Positions 28,531-40,261 of a stretch of DNA of 64,000 nt are shown in pieces. The DNA lies in assembly GCA_019925095.2 (NCBI GenBank), contig CM034411.1, positions 655,001 through 719,000 on the forward strand, given 5' to 3'. How positions within the stretch are numbered: the stretch's first letter is position 1; every line of letters begins with the position of its first letter. Under the pieces are notes generated by a model that made no database searches, was not told where the DNA came from, and was given only the letters and a program-made list of their open reading frames with translations. Both the position numbers and the translations under genes were made by a program. The DNA comes from Dendrolimus kikuchii. Taxonomy: Eukaryota; Arthropoda; Insecta; Lepidoptera; Lasiocampidae.

Positions 28531-28759
28531 CATGCTATTATAATAGAACCCATTATACTACGGCTTCTTTTGTTTGAACGCGCTAATCTCAAGAACTACT
28601 GGTCTGATTTGAAAAATTCTTTTATTGTTAGATATACCATTTATTGACGAAGGCTATAGGCTATATATCATCACGCCAAGACCAATAAGAGCAGAGCACC
28701 AATGAAGAATGTTTCTATTATACATGCTATTATAATAGAACCATTATACTACGGCTTCT
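28531..28759 (+). mobile_element. Helitron fragment between ~38-bp direct repeats
   Basis: Bases 28569-28722 match an internal piece of the Helitron above without its ends. The flanks 28531-28568 and 28723-28759 are near-identical (CATGCTATTATAATAGAACC...), the right copy running into SINE-B. Confidence 0.75.
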
Positions 28760-29085
28760 GAGGTTGAGCGGGCTGAGACTGTCGGCTGACTACAACACAG
28801 AGGCTCCAGGTTCGATTCCTGACTTGAATATGACACAAATTTACCATGGTAAATTTCTCTTATTAACTATGGTCTGGGATTCTGGGATCGACCTTACAGT
28901 GGTCCGTTGTTTATTACTCATAACTATATAAATTTCGGAAACGAATTTTCTCCGTTATTTACTATGGTCTGGGTGTCTGCGATAGGCCCCAGAGTAGTCC
29001 GTTGTATATTACCCATAACAAGCGTAACTTGCTCAGTTTGGGGATATACAATATGTGTGTCTGTCTCCCGATTTATTTATACTTA
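28751..29085 (+). mobile_element. Composite SINE-B
   Basis: A SINE-B with B box GGTTCGATTCC is followed, from about 28930, by a second 5'-truncated SINE-B body. The segment TTTACTATGGTCTGGG-to-tail is thus represented twice. Confidence 0.7.
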
Positions 29086-29089
29086 TTGT

Positions 29090-29275
29090 TTAGTGCTCTT
29101 AGGGCTGGCACAATCGGTGTGACAACACGTTCTTACAGAATATTGTCATGAAACGGTTAGCCTTGAGGTAATTCTTTTTCAGACGAATAATGAAAGTTCT
29201 GATGGCCCAGTTTCCCCTCCCTCGATACCATTTACCCTATACCATCCCCTTTATCCAATTAACCCTTTAAGACGG
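29090..29275 (-). repeat. Unclassified repeat, inverted relative to 16.6 kb
   Basis: Contains CAATCGGTGT and AAACGGTTAGCC, the reverse complements of blocks at 16595-16790. Confidence 0.5.
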
Positions 29276-29440
29276 TACCACCAAAAATTTGTTCTCAAGT
29301 GTCACACACGGCAAATTGGGTAGCAGCAGAAATTTGTGGTCAAATACAGATAATTGAAAGGAACATTGAACTGGTGCTTTCTCCCTCTAACTACATAGAA
29401 TTTCTATTAGAGTAAAAGAGACGATATAATTCTCACTAAG
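29275..29440 (+). repeat. M-family repeat
   Basis: AAATTTGTGGTCAAATACAG and the CTTTCTCCCTCTAACTACAT block match the other M copies. Ends just before a G LTR. Confidence 0.65.
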
Positions 29441-29457
29441 ATTTTCTATATAGATAA

Positions 29458-29970
29458 TGTTACAACCTAGGTGTCGACAAAGACAAATTCTACGTACAGA
29501 TTTGTAGAAGCACATTTATTACCCGTCGGTATTTGAACTAATAACATTGAAACTATTGTAATTCTTTTATGATCGTCTTCTTTTGTTTACTTATTTATTG
29601 GTATACGTTTCTAGAGAAGAGCCCATTGTTTTGTTGTACTCATTTATGGCTGCTTGCGGCCGACTCATTAACCAGGTGTTTCGGATTATGTCGACTACGA
29701 CACGGGCATATTGCATTTGTGCAGTATAAAACGATGGCCTGGAGGGAGGGGGGTAGTCGAGCGAGAACCACGATCAAAGCGAGACGCGTGTACTACAATC
29801 GGGAATCTAATAGTGACGGACTTTGCGCGTTTTATTGAATTACGACCTTCTGCATTACCTTTGGATTTGTTGTGTTCGGTTATATTAGTACCTGTGTTAT
29901 ACGTGTTTGTATAGTTCTAATAAACTCTATGGTAATTCTATCGGCATTTTTTCCCGCTAAACACGTAACA
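29458..29970 (+). repeat. G-family solo LTR with ATAA TSD
   Basis: 513 bp, TGTTACAACC...CACGTAACA. TSD ATAA at 29454-29457 and 29971-29974. A TATA-like GTATAAAACG and a CTAATAAACTC polyadenylation signal are in the expected order. Confidence 0.85.
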
Positions 29971-29974
29971 ATAA

Positions 29975-30390
29975 TAACGGCAAGCACTTTTTTTGAGAAA
30001 TTCATCTAGAGTATAGAAACAGAACATATTATATACCTAACTACTAGTATTAATTTAAGGAGTTTGAAATTTCTTTGTGTCAACTAGCAAGTTCACACGG
30101 GAAGGCCCGTCTGAATAATTACACACTGAATTCTAAAATACTACACGACTGAAATCTGAGCGGCTGCTGTTTTGGGTTGCCAGTTACGTAAAATGCACGA
30201 AAGCTCACGATTTAAAAATAATAACTATAATAAAATAACAGATCGCGTTGTCGATGATCTCATATTGACAGACGATCTAGATACGCTTGGCCTTCGGAGA
30301 GTCTAATCGTCACTCTGCGTATTCTACGGACTGTATAACCGACTGTGTTCCGAGGAACTGTTCAGAATGGTGACTTGCTCTTCATTCATT
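29975..30390. other. No gene seen
   Basis: Unassigned. Confidence 0.4.
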
Positions 30391-30391
30391 C

Positions 30392-30712
30392 TTATCCGTG
30401 CAGGAACGGAGAAAGAATACAATTTCCTGCGGCCGGGCGGCCTGTCGTAAAAGGCGACTTAAGAACCCACAGCCAGGTGGTAGGGCATTTGCCCGACTAG
30501 ATGGCTACCACCCCTGGTCTAAAGTATGTCGCCATAACAACCTTGAGTTGTGTTCCGGCATTAGTGACCAGGTTCCAGTGTCCCTTAAGAGAGCAGCAGC
30601 GCATTTGCAGCGCCTTTGGTGTTGTGTTGCAAATGTCCATAGGCGATGGTAACCGCTTTTCATCAAGTGGGCCGTCTGCCTGTCTGCTGATCTCCGGCAA
30701 TAAAAACAAAAT
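30392..30712 (+). mobile_element. D-family SINE-like repeat
   Basis: Near-complete copy with tail GCAATAAAAACAAAATTAAA. Confidence 0.8.
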
Positions 30713-30944
30713 TAAAAAAAATTCAACCACCGCACCGCTCACCATCGGATTGGCGTTCATCCCCACGTCCTAGAGCCTCTTTACTCACGTAGGTAATGGT
30801 TCTCCAAAACGTTTCTCTTGTGTACCGAAGGGACCTTGCAATAAGAGCTTCCAGCTGAGGTTTTCCAGTAGCGCCACGATATGGACTTTTTCAAAAAGGG
30901 TGTCATAAAATTACTTCGAGGCAGGCAACGCGTTGATGACAACT

Positions 30945-31150
30945 TAGCAGACAGGCTGACGGCCCACCTGATGGCACCAACGGTGCTACCAATGTGATGC
31001 TACTCTCTAAAAGGAGACTGGAACCTAGCCAGTAATGCCGAAACACAACTCAAGGTTGTTATGATGGCATACTCCCGACCTGGGGTGGTAGCCATCCAGA
31101 CGGGCAAATACCTTACCACCTGGCGAATGTTCTGTGGTTTAAATTTGTTT
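30945..31150 (-). mobile_element. Degenerate D-family copy
   Basis: AGCAGACAGGCTGACGG, then GGAACCTAGCCAGTAATGCC with indels. Confidence 0.7.
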
Positions 31151-31310
31151 TTGTTTCTTATCTAGTATGTATTCCTGGCTGCCATATGGAGCCTTGCACG
31201 GGCCCAGCGAAAGAACTATTAATTTAGCCGAGGTTTGCGTTGAAAACTACTTAAAAACTTTAATAATCATACTTGAGACTGGTTACGTACAATGACTATT
31301 GCAAAGCTAT

Positions 31311-31630
31311 TGTTGCGGACAGAGAGCACCCCCCTGACCCGCCCGCGGAGCACATCTACACTCCGCGCCCCGCATACCGCCGACGCCCATAGCTAGCGCG
31401 ATTAGCAACTAGGCGTCGGACGGAATGCGGGTATAGGAGGCCCAAAAAAACTGAAAATGATTAATGCTGATACTACCACTTCAAGAAAAATTATCAATTC
31501 AGCCACTCAGCTATATTGTACTCTCTTTGTTATACTTTTTAAATGTATAATGTATTTATAAATAATAATCATACAGTCCATTATTACGTCGAATTTTCAT
31601 TTACAACCCGAGGTGCAACTGCCAACAATA
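31311..31630 (+). repeat. BEL solo LTR with GCTAT TSD
   Basis: Complete 320-bp LTR from TGTTGCGGACAG to CCAACAATA, flanked by GCTAT at 31306-31310 and 31631-31635. This copy fixes the LTR ends and 5-bp TSD of the family. Confidence 0.9.
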
Positions 31631-31879
31631 GCTATATTATAAAAAAGAAGAATATGTAATTATTGAAAATTTATTTGAGAATAATAAATGAGATTTTAGA
31701 AATATTTTACCTATCGTATGTGGCAACTCTCATGCCGTCAGACAACTTAATAATTCACGTGTAGCGTTCCTGGAGTTTGTGTTGCATAGAACGCCCGTCA
31801 GGGGGCCTGAAACCTTCACAAATCTTTTATGTTTAGTCAAATTAATAAATAATTAACCATGCAAAGCTTCAAGGTCATG

Positions 31880-32560
31880 TCTTTATGAAAGATGAAGCGT
31901 AATAAAAAAATAATTTATCTCACATGCCTGCTTCGAGTAATTTTCTATACTTTTAAACTGATTATTGGTGGCAGTTGCTTCTTGTTTTTGGAAATTAAAA
32001 CTCGATGTAATAATGGACTGTATGATTATTATTAAATTATAAATATACATAGAATGAGTATAACAAAATATGCAAGAGAGTTGAGTACAATATATGACTG
32101 GCTGAAGAATGTCTGAATTAATTATTGTTCAGGTTTCAGGTGGTTAAATGGGCAATTTTTGCCTTCTATATCCCGCATCCCGTTCGACGCCTAGCTGCTA
32201 ATTGCGCGAGCTATGGGCGTCGGCGGTATGCGAGGCGCGGAGAGTATATGTGATCCGGCGTGCTCTCTGTCCGAGGGGTGTGCTCTCTGTCCGCAACACT
32301 GATCTAATTTCAAACCAAACAAGGTCCGCAGTGATCCATGTTTTCTGCATAACCCTCGATCTTCGTATGCCTTCTGAAGACGCCTCCAAGCATCGTATCC
32401 GGTTTTTGCATCAAGGACATGTGAAAGAGACGACGGCAGTATCATCAAGCATATCTTTGACAATGCTTTTTGTTTTTTGCGCTCATCTGTCACGATTGGG
32501 GTATTAGCACTCGATTCTTCAATACAGTCCTATAAGTCCTCGTGAATTAAATACATACGC
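31880..32560 (-). pseudogene. Copia-type gag fragment split by a BEL solo LTR
   Basis: On minus, residues such as KICLMILPSS, AKTGYDAWRRLQKAYED and LRTLFGLKL match the UBN2-type gag of Ty1/copia elements. The frame is broken by the LTR at 31963-32298 and resumes in phase with gag-like residues on the other side of the TSD. Outer limits are approximate; no pol was found. Confidence 0.7.
31963..32298 (-). repeat. BEL solo LTR with CTGAT TSD
   Basis: 336-bp variant LTR ending CTGTCCGCAACA on plus. CTGAT at 31958-31962 and 32299-32303. A short internal duplication of GTGCTCTCTGTCCG lies near 32260-32295. Confidence 0.88.
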
Positions 32561-32591
32561 ATCATAAACTTCCATGTGCCATAATTTGATA

Positions 32592-32953
32592 TTCTATTTA
32601 CATACATACATAACTTCACGCCAGTTCCCTTGCGGGGTAGGCACGAACAACAGAGCGCCATTCAGGCTTATTCTTTCACACCTCACTTGCTTCTTTGACA
32701 TTCATAACTCTTGTCATGCACGCTCGTCTGTTCTTAAGGCTCCTGACATCACCTTCTGCTAGTACACGATCAATTTGATCATGGAAGGTGTGTCGTGGCC
32801 TTCCACGACTTCTGCATCCATCCACTTTTGCATTGTATATCTGTTTAGTCATTCTTTCATCATGCATTCTTTCCACATGCCCGAACCACCGGAGCATTCC
32901 TTTCCTTACCTTCACCCCAACACTCTCTTTCAGACCAACTCTTTTTCTATTTA
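32592..32953 (-). mobile_element. T-family LINE fragment with 9-bp TSD
   Basis: Element 32601-32944. TTCTATTTA lies on both sides. Carries the longest upstream extension of the T family (AAAGAGTTGGTCTGAAAGAG). Confidence 0.85.
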
Positions 32954-32981
32954 GTTTATCAAAATGAATTACTTACATAAT

Positions 32982-33298
32982 TTTAATCCGTGTAGGAACG
33001 GAGAAAGAATACAATTTCCTGCTCTGGGGCGGCCTGTCGTGAAAGGCGACAAAACAACCCACAACCAGGTGGGAGGGCATTTGCCCGACTGGATGGCTAC
33101 CATTCCTAGTCTAAAGTATGTCGCCATAACAACCTTGAGTTGTGTTCCGGCATTAGTGACCAGGTTCCAGTCTCCCTTAAGAGAGCAACAGCGCATTTGT
33201 AGCACCTTTAGTGTTGCAAGAGTCTATAGGCGGTGGTAACCGCTTTCCATCGAGTGGGCCGTCTGCCTGTCTGCTCAACATTAGTTCAGCAAAAAAAA
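32982..33298 (+). mobile_element. D-family SINE-like repeat
   Basis: GTGTAGGAACGGAGAAAG to a poly(A) run after TTCAGC. Confidence 0.8.
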
Positions 33299-33409
33299 AT
33301 GAAGACGCACCAACATTTGCACCGTTTCCGTAAGAAGTCACCATTGTGAAACTTAGTTATTGTTTTTATAGTAAAATAAATAATTAAATATGAGTATATT
33401 ATACATTTA

Positions 33410-33555
33410 GTATATTGATCGTGTACTAGCAGAAGGTGATGTCAGGAGCCTCAAAGAAGCAAGTGAGGTGTGTAAGAATAAGCCTGAATGGCGCTCTGTT
33501 GTTCGTGCCTACCCCGCAAGGGAACTGGCGTGAAGTTATGTATATATGTATGTAT
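33410..33555 (+). mobile_element. T-family fragment with internal deletion
   Basis: Starts at GATCGTGTACTAGCAG and lacks ~40 bp between GTCAGGAGCCT and CAAAGAAGCAAG. GTATATT flanks both ends. Confidence 0.75.
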
Positions 33556-34035
33556 ATTATGGCACGTGTGGTAAGCCTAACCTATTCTAGCAAATAATAC
33601 GAGATCACTATACTGGTTTTAGCCATTTTAATCTGTATAGTGACAATTTAATTTTTTTGATTTTCAAGAAAAATAATAATTTAGATTATAACCTAACAAA
33701 CTTCCCATTCCTCCTTTTAATCAGGTTTAAAAGACTTAAAAAAAAAAATGCATTCTTAGGTTATTTGGCAATTATATTAATTCTTTCAGAAACAACATTT
33801 TCAAGAAAATGATTTTGAACGTGGAAATCGAAAAGGCTAGCAAACCAAATGACTGTAGATTTTTCTGTACCAATTCCACTAAATAAAAATCACATGAAAA
33901 TTTGTTTTGCTTTTCTGTATCGTACCTTTGATGAAGTATGAAGCCCGAGATCAATAGAATTGCGAACATTGGTTAGCAACACATAAAAACTGCGAACTCT
34001 TACAAAAACTCAGTATTTTGGAAAATAACTCCGTC
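33556..34035. other. No gene seen
   Basis: AT-rich; no feature recognised. Confidence 0.4.
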
Positions 34036-34575
34036 ATTTTTACGTAAATTCTATTAATATTAAATCTGTTTAAGTGTGTATGTTTTTACTTATTGCTCCA
34101 TACTCCATTCGGAGTTCTTTTGTTTACTTAGTATTTAAAATTTGCAATTAGACAATAGCCTATTGTTATTGTACTTGTTTATGGCCGTCATTAGTGTCCA
34201 AAATAATCCTTATTATTATTGTTTTCATCTTTGTTGGCCGTTCGCAGGTGTGCAAATTACATTTGCTTGGAAGACCCCAGCCCACGAGCTTCCATTGTGT
34301 ATTGTACAGTTTACTATAATGCTCGAATGGAAGAGTGGGGCAGTCGAGCGAGGATTACGATACCAGTAAGACGTATATTCGACAAGCGATACAGTAACGG
34401 ACTTTGCGCGTGTTATTGATCGTGCACATTGTAACAAGTAGTGTCTAGTTTTATTTGTACCTGTTTTATACGTGTTTGTATAGTTCTGATAAATTCTATA
34501 GTAACAGTTTGTACTAGTAGTGTCTAGTTATATTTGTACCTATGTTATACGTGTTTGTATAGTTCTATTTGTATA
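34036..34575 (+). repeat. G-family LTR, rearranged
   Basis: Contains GGACTTTGCGCGTGTTATTG and two consecutive copies of the GTGTCTAGTT...TTATACGTGTTTGTATAGTTC block (about 34441-34487 and 34517-34565). Confidence 0.65.
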
Positions 34576-34630
34576 ATTTTTCGAGCTAAGCTGTGATTAA
34601 TTAGGATGCGAGAAGCTTAGTCAATAATTC

Positions 34631-34701
34631 ACAATACTAACTACATACATACATACATACATAACTTCACGCCAGTTCCCTTGCGGGAACAATACTAACT
34701 A
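34631..34701 (+). mobile_element. Extremely short T-family insertion (45 bp) with 13-bp TSD
   Basis: Only the last ~45 bp of T (minus sense; CATACATAC tail and AACTTCACGCCAGTTCCC) at 34644-34688. ACAATACTAACTA is perfectly duplicated at 34631-34643 and 34689-34701. Confidence 0.88.
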
Positions 34702-34975
34702 ATTGTGTGTATTTTTACATTCATAATACCTAAACTAATAATTACATTATTTGAACAAATTACAAACAAAGTGTATGTTCGCGAGTAGATTTCATGCAAA
34801 TTGATAAATTATTATAACTTACTCAGACCGCTACAGTGTTTTGTTCTCGTAACGTCTACGTCCTCGTACAGCTACGCGGCTACGACGTAGCAACGTCTAC
34901 AGTCTCGTAACCACATTATGTTATTCTTGGCACAGTGTAGGGAGACTGGTTATGAAAATCTGTAATATACATTTA

Positions 34976-35287
34976 TTTTTTATTGCAGGAGCTCAGCAAG
35001 CAGGCAGACGGCCCACTTGATGGAAAGGGTTACCATCGCCTATGGACATTTGCACCACCAAAGTTGCTACAAATGCGCTGCTGCTCGCTTAAGGGAGACT
35101 GGAACCTGGTCACTAATGCTGGAACACTACTCAAGGTTGTTATGGCGAAATACTTTAAACCAGGGGTGATTGCCATCCAGTCGAGCAAATGCCCTACCAC
35201 CTGGCTGTGGGTTGTTAAGTCGCCTCTTACGACAGGCCGCCCGGCCGCAAGAAATTGTATTCTTTCTCTGTTCCTGCACGGATAAAA
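34976..35287 (-). mobile_element. D-family SINE-like repeat
   Basis: Complete minus copy, T-rich tail at left, CTGCACGGATAAAA at right. Confidence 0.8.
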
Positions 35288-35289
35288 AG

Positions 35290-35779
35290 TTGATTGAATT
35301 TGAAGACTACGTCAAGAACTATCAATCAGGTTGAGAACTGTATCAAAGAAATTTTATGACACCCATTTTAAATAATCCAATGCCGTATAAAGAGGAAGAA
35401 TTTTTTGAGAAAATTTAGTTTGTAGTATGTATAATTTGGTACATATACACTATTAAAGGCAAGAAGAACATAAATATAATGTACAAATTATTTTTTGCTA
35501 CAAAAGGTAATATATAAGTATACCCTTTTTTGTGAAAAATAAATCGTCTTCTAGAGCGAAATTTTAATAAACAATACAAAAATCTATTATAATAATAATA
35601 TAATTCTTTATTTCCTGTTTAAGTACACTGCAAAACTTAAGACTAGTTACAACAAGAAACCTATAGTACAGGTCACCGGGATCAACCCGTTGGCTATGTA
35701 TGATATTCGGCTAATTAAATAACAAAAATACTAGCAAAATTATTATAAGTGATTGTGTTAGTGTGAGCCCTAAAAGTAT
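35290..35779. other. No gene seen
   Basis: AT-rich; no feature recognised. Confidence 0.4.
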
Positions 35780-36238
35780 TGTTACATGCCGACAAAAGTG
35801 AATGCACACCTGCCTTCCATAAAGCATAGCTTAAAAGACACACCTTCACGCATTTGGACTTCTTTTGTTTACTTAGAAAAACAGCTTATTGTATATTGTA
35901 CTCGTTTATGGCCGTTCGCAGGAATAATTAAGCAGGTGTGCGGATTACGTTTTCTGGAAAATTGCATCGACACTTGGCAGGTAGACATATTGTATTTATA
36001 TAGTTTAGTAAAAAACAATGCCTGAATGGAGGGGTGAGGCATTCAAAGCGATACCACAAGCGAGGCAAGACATGTGTACATTTAGTGACGGACTTTGCGC
36101 GTGTTATTGAATTGTGCATTAAATTTGGACTTATTGCATCCGGTTATATTTGTACCTGTGTTATACGTGTTTGTGTAGTTCTAACAAATTCTACAGTAAT
36201 TCCAAAGGCATTTTAATTCGAGTTCCCTACTCGTAACA
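35780..36238 (+). repeat. G-family solo LTR
   Basis: TGTTACATGCCGAC to CTCGTAACA, 459 bp. Flanks GTAT and GTAC are an imperfect TSD. Confidence 0.8.
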
Positions 36239-36631
36239 GTACTTAGATGTGGTATGTTGTTTGTCTATCTGTAAGTGTATCCATAAATTAAATAAATGAA
36301 TAGGTAACTTTTTATTGTACACTATTACAGAAAAATTTACATAATTGTACTATTTTAATTGTGCACAAAAATCTATCTTATCGCTAAGAAGCCATATCTT
36401 CTAGACAAGATGTGGCAGGAATATAATATTAAGAAGGAAACGATTTTTTTTATTTGGTGTAATACATAATATCGATTTACTCGATTATATTTACTTACAG
36501 ATTTCATTAAATACTTTCTTGGGAATGATCCCGAAGGTATTTTTGGCTAAATTCCATATTTACAATCGCTTAGAACTCTAACAATTCAAGCAACACTCTC
36601 ACCCTTTATTACAGGCATTGAAAGATGTATT
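36239..36631. other. No gene; degenerate second-hairpin remnant
   Basis: 36378-36416 (TTATCGCTAAGAAGCC, TCTTCTAGACAAG) looks like a decayed minus copy of the ATCGCT/AGCGAT hairpin at 54.6 kb. Otherwise unassigned. Confidence 0.35.
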
Positions 36632-36908
36632 ATCCTTCAAGAGAGCAGCAGCGCATTTGTAGCTCCGCCAGTTCGCCAGGTGGTAGGGTATTTACCCGAC
36701 TGGATTACTACCACCCCTAGTCTAAAGTATGTCACCATAACAACCTTGAGTTGTGTGCTGGCATTAGTGACCAGGTTCCAGTCTTCATTACGAGAGCAGC
36801 AGCGAATTTGTAGCAACTTTGGTGTTGCAAATGTCCATAGGCGATGGTAACCGCTTTCCATTAAGTGGGCCGTCTGCCTATTTGCTGAACTCCTGCAATT
36901 AAAAATAT
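36632..36908 (+). mobile_element. D-family copy, rearranged
   Basis: Begins with an extra AAGAGAGCAGCAGCGCATTT block that normally lies near the 3' end, then the usual order follows. Confidence 0.75.
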
Positions 36909-37153
36909 TAATATTTTTTTAATTCCATAAGTTTAATACAACATTACGTTTCCAGACTATCTTTTGTTGTCAATTAAACTTCACCACTATTCTTCCTACA
37001 CTATATCGCCAGCATCGTAGCTCTCCTACAGCTACATATACATATATAATTGAATAAATTCCGCCTGTCGTTGTGTCAGGCTCACTTGATGTTACAACCA
37101 AATCAAATATGTATTAGGTTAAGAGATAATTTTCCAATGTTTACTAAAATTTG

Positions 37154-37485
37154 AAACTGATGTCATACATACATAACTTCACGCCAGTTCCCTTGCGGGG
37201 TAGGCACGAACAACAGAGCGCCATTTAGGCTTATTCTTACACACTTCACTTGCTTCTTTGACATTCATAGCTCTTGTCATGCACGCTCGTCTGTTCTTAA
37301 GGCTCCTGACATCACCTTCTGCTAGTACACGATCAATTTGATCATGGAAGGTGTGTCGTGGCCTTTCACGACTTCTGCATCCATCCACTTTTGCATTGTA
37401 TATCTGTTTAGTCATTCTTTCATCATGCATTCTTTCCACATGCCCGAACCACCGGAGCATTCCTTTCCTTACCTTCAAACTGATG
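37154..37485 (-). mobile_element. T-family LINE fragment with 9-bp TSD
   Basis: Element 37163-37476 with AAACTGATG on both sides; encodes the complete ~99-residue T peptide. Confidence 0.87.
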
Positions 37486-37736
37486 ACAACATATTAAATA
37501 AAATATTTTATTGACATATAAAATATACCTTGTGTTTGTCTTTGATTTCTTGAAGTGAAACTTCTTTAGAATCGTTGACGATTTGAAACTCAATGAAACG
37601 GCAAAACGACACTGAAAAGATATAAATAAATCTATAGGACTAAGCCTGCAAGAGAATGAGATATGTGTTTTACATTGTGGAGCGCAGATTATACAGAATT
37701 ACGAAGTTTATTTTGAATTATAATATGTTTTTGATT

Positions 37737-38047
37737 TTTTTTTATTGCAGGAGATCAGCAGAGAGACAGACGGCCCACTTGATGGAAAGCGGTTACCATC
37801 ACCTATAGACATTTGCAGCACCAAAGTTGCTACAAATGCGTTGCTGCTCTCTTAAGGGAGACTGGAACCTGATCACTAATGCTGGAACATAACTCAAGGT
37901 TGTTATGGCGACATACTCTAGACCAGGGGTGGTAGCCGTCCAGTCGGGCAAATGCCCTACCACCTGGCTGTGGGTTGTTAAGTCGCCTCTTACGACAGGC
38001 CGCCCCAACGCAGGATATTGTATTCTTTCTCCGTTCCTGCACGGATA
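37737..38047 (-). mobile_element. D-family SINE-like repeat
   Basis: Complete minus copy between a T run and CTGCACGGATA. Confidence 0.8.
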
Positions 38048-38963
38048 TTCCTACTGCTGGGCTCGGGGCTTTATTTAGTCCCAACAACACGAGACGCATT
38101 CGCTATGTTTACAGCTTTAGCTATAAGTACCGATAACAATATATTAAGAGATTCAACACCTGTCGGTTTGTATACCTATAATGAATGCATCATTAAATAT
38201 CACACACAATAACAAAGTAACAAATAAGCGTGTAAAACTTCCTAACTTCTTAAATTTATTTGTAAAAAGGGGTACGGAACTAGAGTCCGTAGATGTTAAT
38301 GAATTTTTTTTTTTAAAAATGGGCGGCCTTATCCCATTGAACATTTATCATAGTAATGTACATTTTTTTTATACCATCAAAAAATAGAGATTTCAACGCA
38401 CAAAAAAACCCACCGACTTTAAAAAAAAAACTGATATTTTGACGCGAAAAATTTCGATTCAAAATTAGGGTGGTTTTTCGAGATTAAGTCAAAATAAGGT
38501 GAATAAATAAATATTTTAAATCAAAAAAAATTACAGTGTATTTGGGACATGAAAAGGTAAGTTTTCACCAATTTTCGTGAAATTTTTTTGTAAAGATAAA
38601 TAAAAAACCAAAAATTTGGTTATTTGAATTTTTCGCATAAATTTTGAGGTTATGTGAAAAAGTGTAAATACAAATGTTGTAGATCTTTTTATCACCTACA
38701 ACTTTGCCGTTTAACTTTTTTCCATATGACTTGTAGTTTTGCTGGAAATCGAGATAAACCATTTTTACCCTTAAAAACTCACCCCCTACCACTTCCCGAC
38801 CTCAGACCTCACTTTCCTTTCATTTTTGTTATATTCTCTTCCTTTTCCAATGGGTTTTATCCTACCATTATTTTTTTTGGTATCAAAAATTATCGACCCT
38901 GGTCTACAAGCGCGGTATTCTATTTAATTTTTATTATTACATTATAATACATAATAATAATAT
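38048..38963. other. No gene seen
   Basis: Very AT-rich with many A and T runs; the block around 38650-38790 looks like an unclassified dispersed repeat. Confidence 0.35.
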
Positions 38964-39445
38964 TGTTACTAGTGTGGGACTCGAATTAAAAATGCCGTTG
39001 GAATTACTATAGAATTTATTAGAACTATACAAACACGTATAACATAGGTACAAATATAACTAGACGTAACAAGTCGCAATGTAATACACAATTTAATAAC
39101 ACGCGCAAAGTCCGTCATTATATCGCTAATCGAAAGTACTACACACGTCTTGCTAGTATCGTAACCGTTCGAACCTTCCTATATACTCAGCTTACAATAT
39201 GTCACGAACGTGTAAAGAATGATTTCCAAGAACCACACCTGGTCACTCTCGACGCTATTCCCAGAAAACATAATTCTGCACACCTGCAGGATTATGCCTG
39301 CGAATGGCCATAAACAAGTACAATAACAATAGGCTATTATCTAATTGCAAATTTTAAACACAAAAAACTTCAAATGCGGCGGGTAATAAAACCCTACTTT
39401 ATGGCAGGCCGGTGTGCTTCTTGGAATTTTAGCTAAGTTATAACA
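38964..39445 (-). repeat. G-family solo LTR
   Basis: 482 bp, TGTTACTAG...GTTATAACA on plus. Flanks ATAT and ATAC are an imperfect TSD. Confidence 0.8.
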
Positions 39446-39489
39446 ATACATTATAAGATAAATCCAATTATCTAAATGGAATACAAGTA

Positions 39490-39799
39490 CAGTCGACTGT
39501 CGATAATTGGACATTCGTTAAATTGAATCTCTTGATAATTAGAAATTTTTTCTCGGTTCCTTGAAAAAAAAACTTGATAAATTGTACTTGTAAAATCTAT
39601 CAAGTAACTTGTAAAATCAATTGGTCCCCTCGGTAATTTGAAGTTGAGACGAGTTGTGAAGTTGAGACAAGTGACGATTTCTTCTCAGCTTTCACCACTA
39701 TCGAAAATCCATTGGACCGTGATAGACTGGAGTCGCTCACTTAACAGAAAGTTACAGACTTCTTTTCAAATTGAACAGTTGTACAAATGTTTAAAATAT
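39490..39799. mobile_element. Left end of a pogo/Tigger-like element
   Basis: Begins TA^CAGTCGACTGTCGATAATTG. A matching inverted end is at 47966-47993. No transposase is recognised. Confidence 0.5.
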
Positions 39800-40118
39800 T
39801 TTTATCCGTGCAGGAACGGAGAAAGAATACAATTTCCTGCGGCCGATCGGCCCGTCGTAAGAGGCGACAAAACCACCCACAACTAGGTGGTAGGGCATTT
39901 GCCCGACTAGATGGCTACCACCCTTGGACTAAAGTATGTCGCCATAACAACATTGAGTTGTGTTCCGACATCAGGGACCAGGTTTCAGTCCCCCTTAAGA
40001 GAGCAGCAGCGCATTTGTAGCACCTTTGGTGTTGCAAATGACCATAGGCGATGGTAACCGTTTTCCATCAAGTGGGCCGTCTGGCTGTCTGCTGCACTCC
40101 TGCAATAAAAAAATAAAA
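39800..40118 (+). mobile_element. D-family SINE-like repeat
   Basis: GTGCAGGAACGG to CCTGCAATAAAAAAATAAA. Confidence 0.8.
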
Positions 40119-40261
40119 TAATAACTAATGAATTTTGATCAAACTCTTATTTACTTGATTTTTCTCTCTCCCTCTTGTCTATTAACTTCTGTTATTTTTT
40201 AATATAGTTATCTTAAATTTAAATAATTGATAGGCCGTTCATATTTGCACTTGTACTTAGT

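Noticed and set aside
30398..30773. D-family ORFs on both strands as real small genes
   Set aside because: Present in all D copies with random breaks, no start context, both strands equally open; the repeat explains them.
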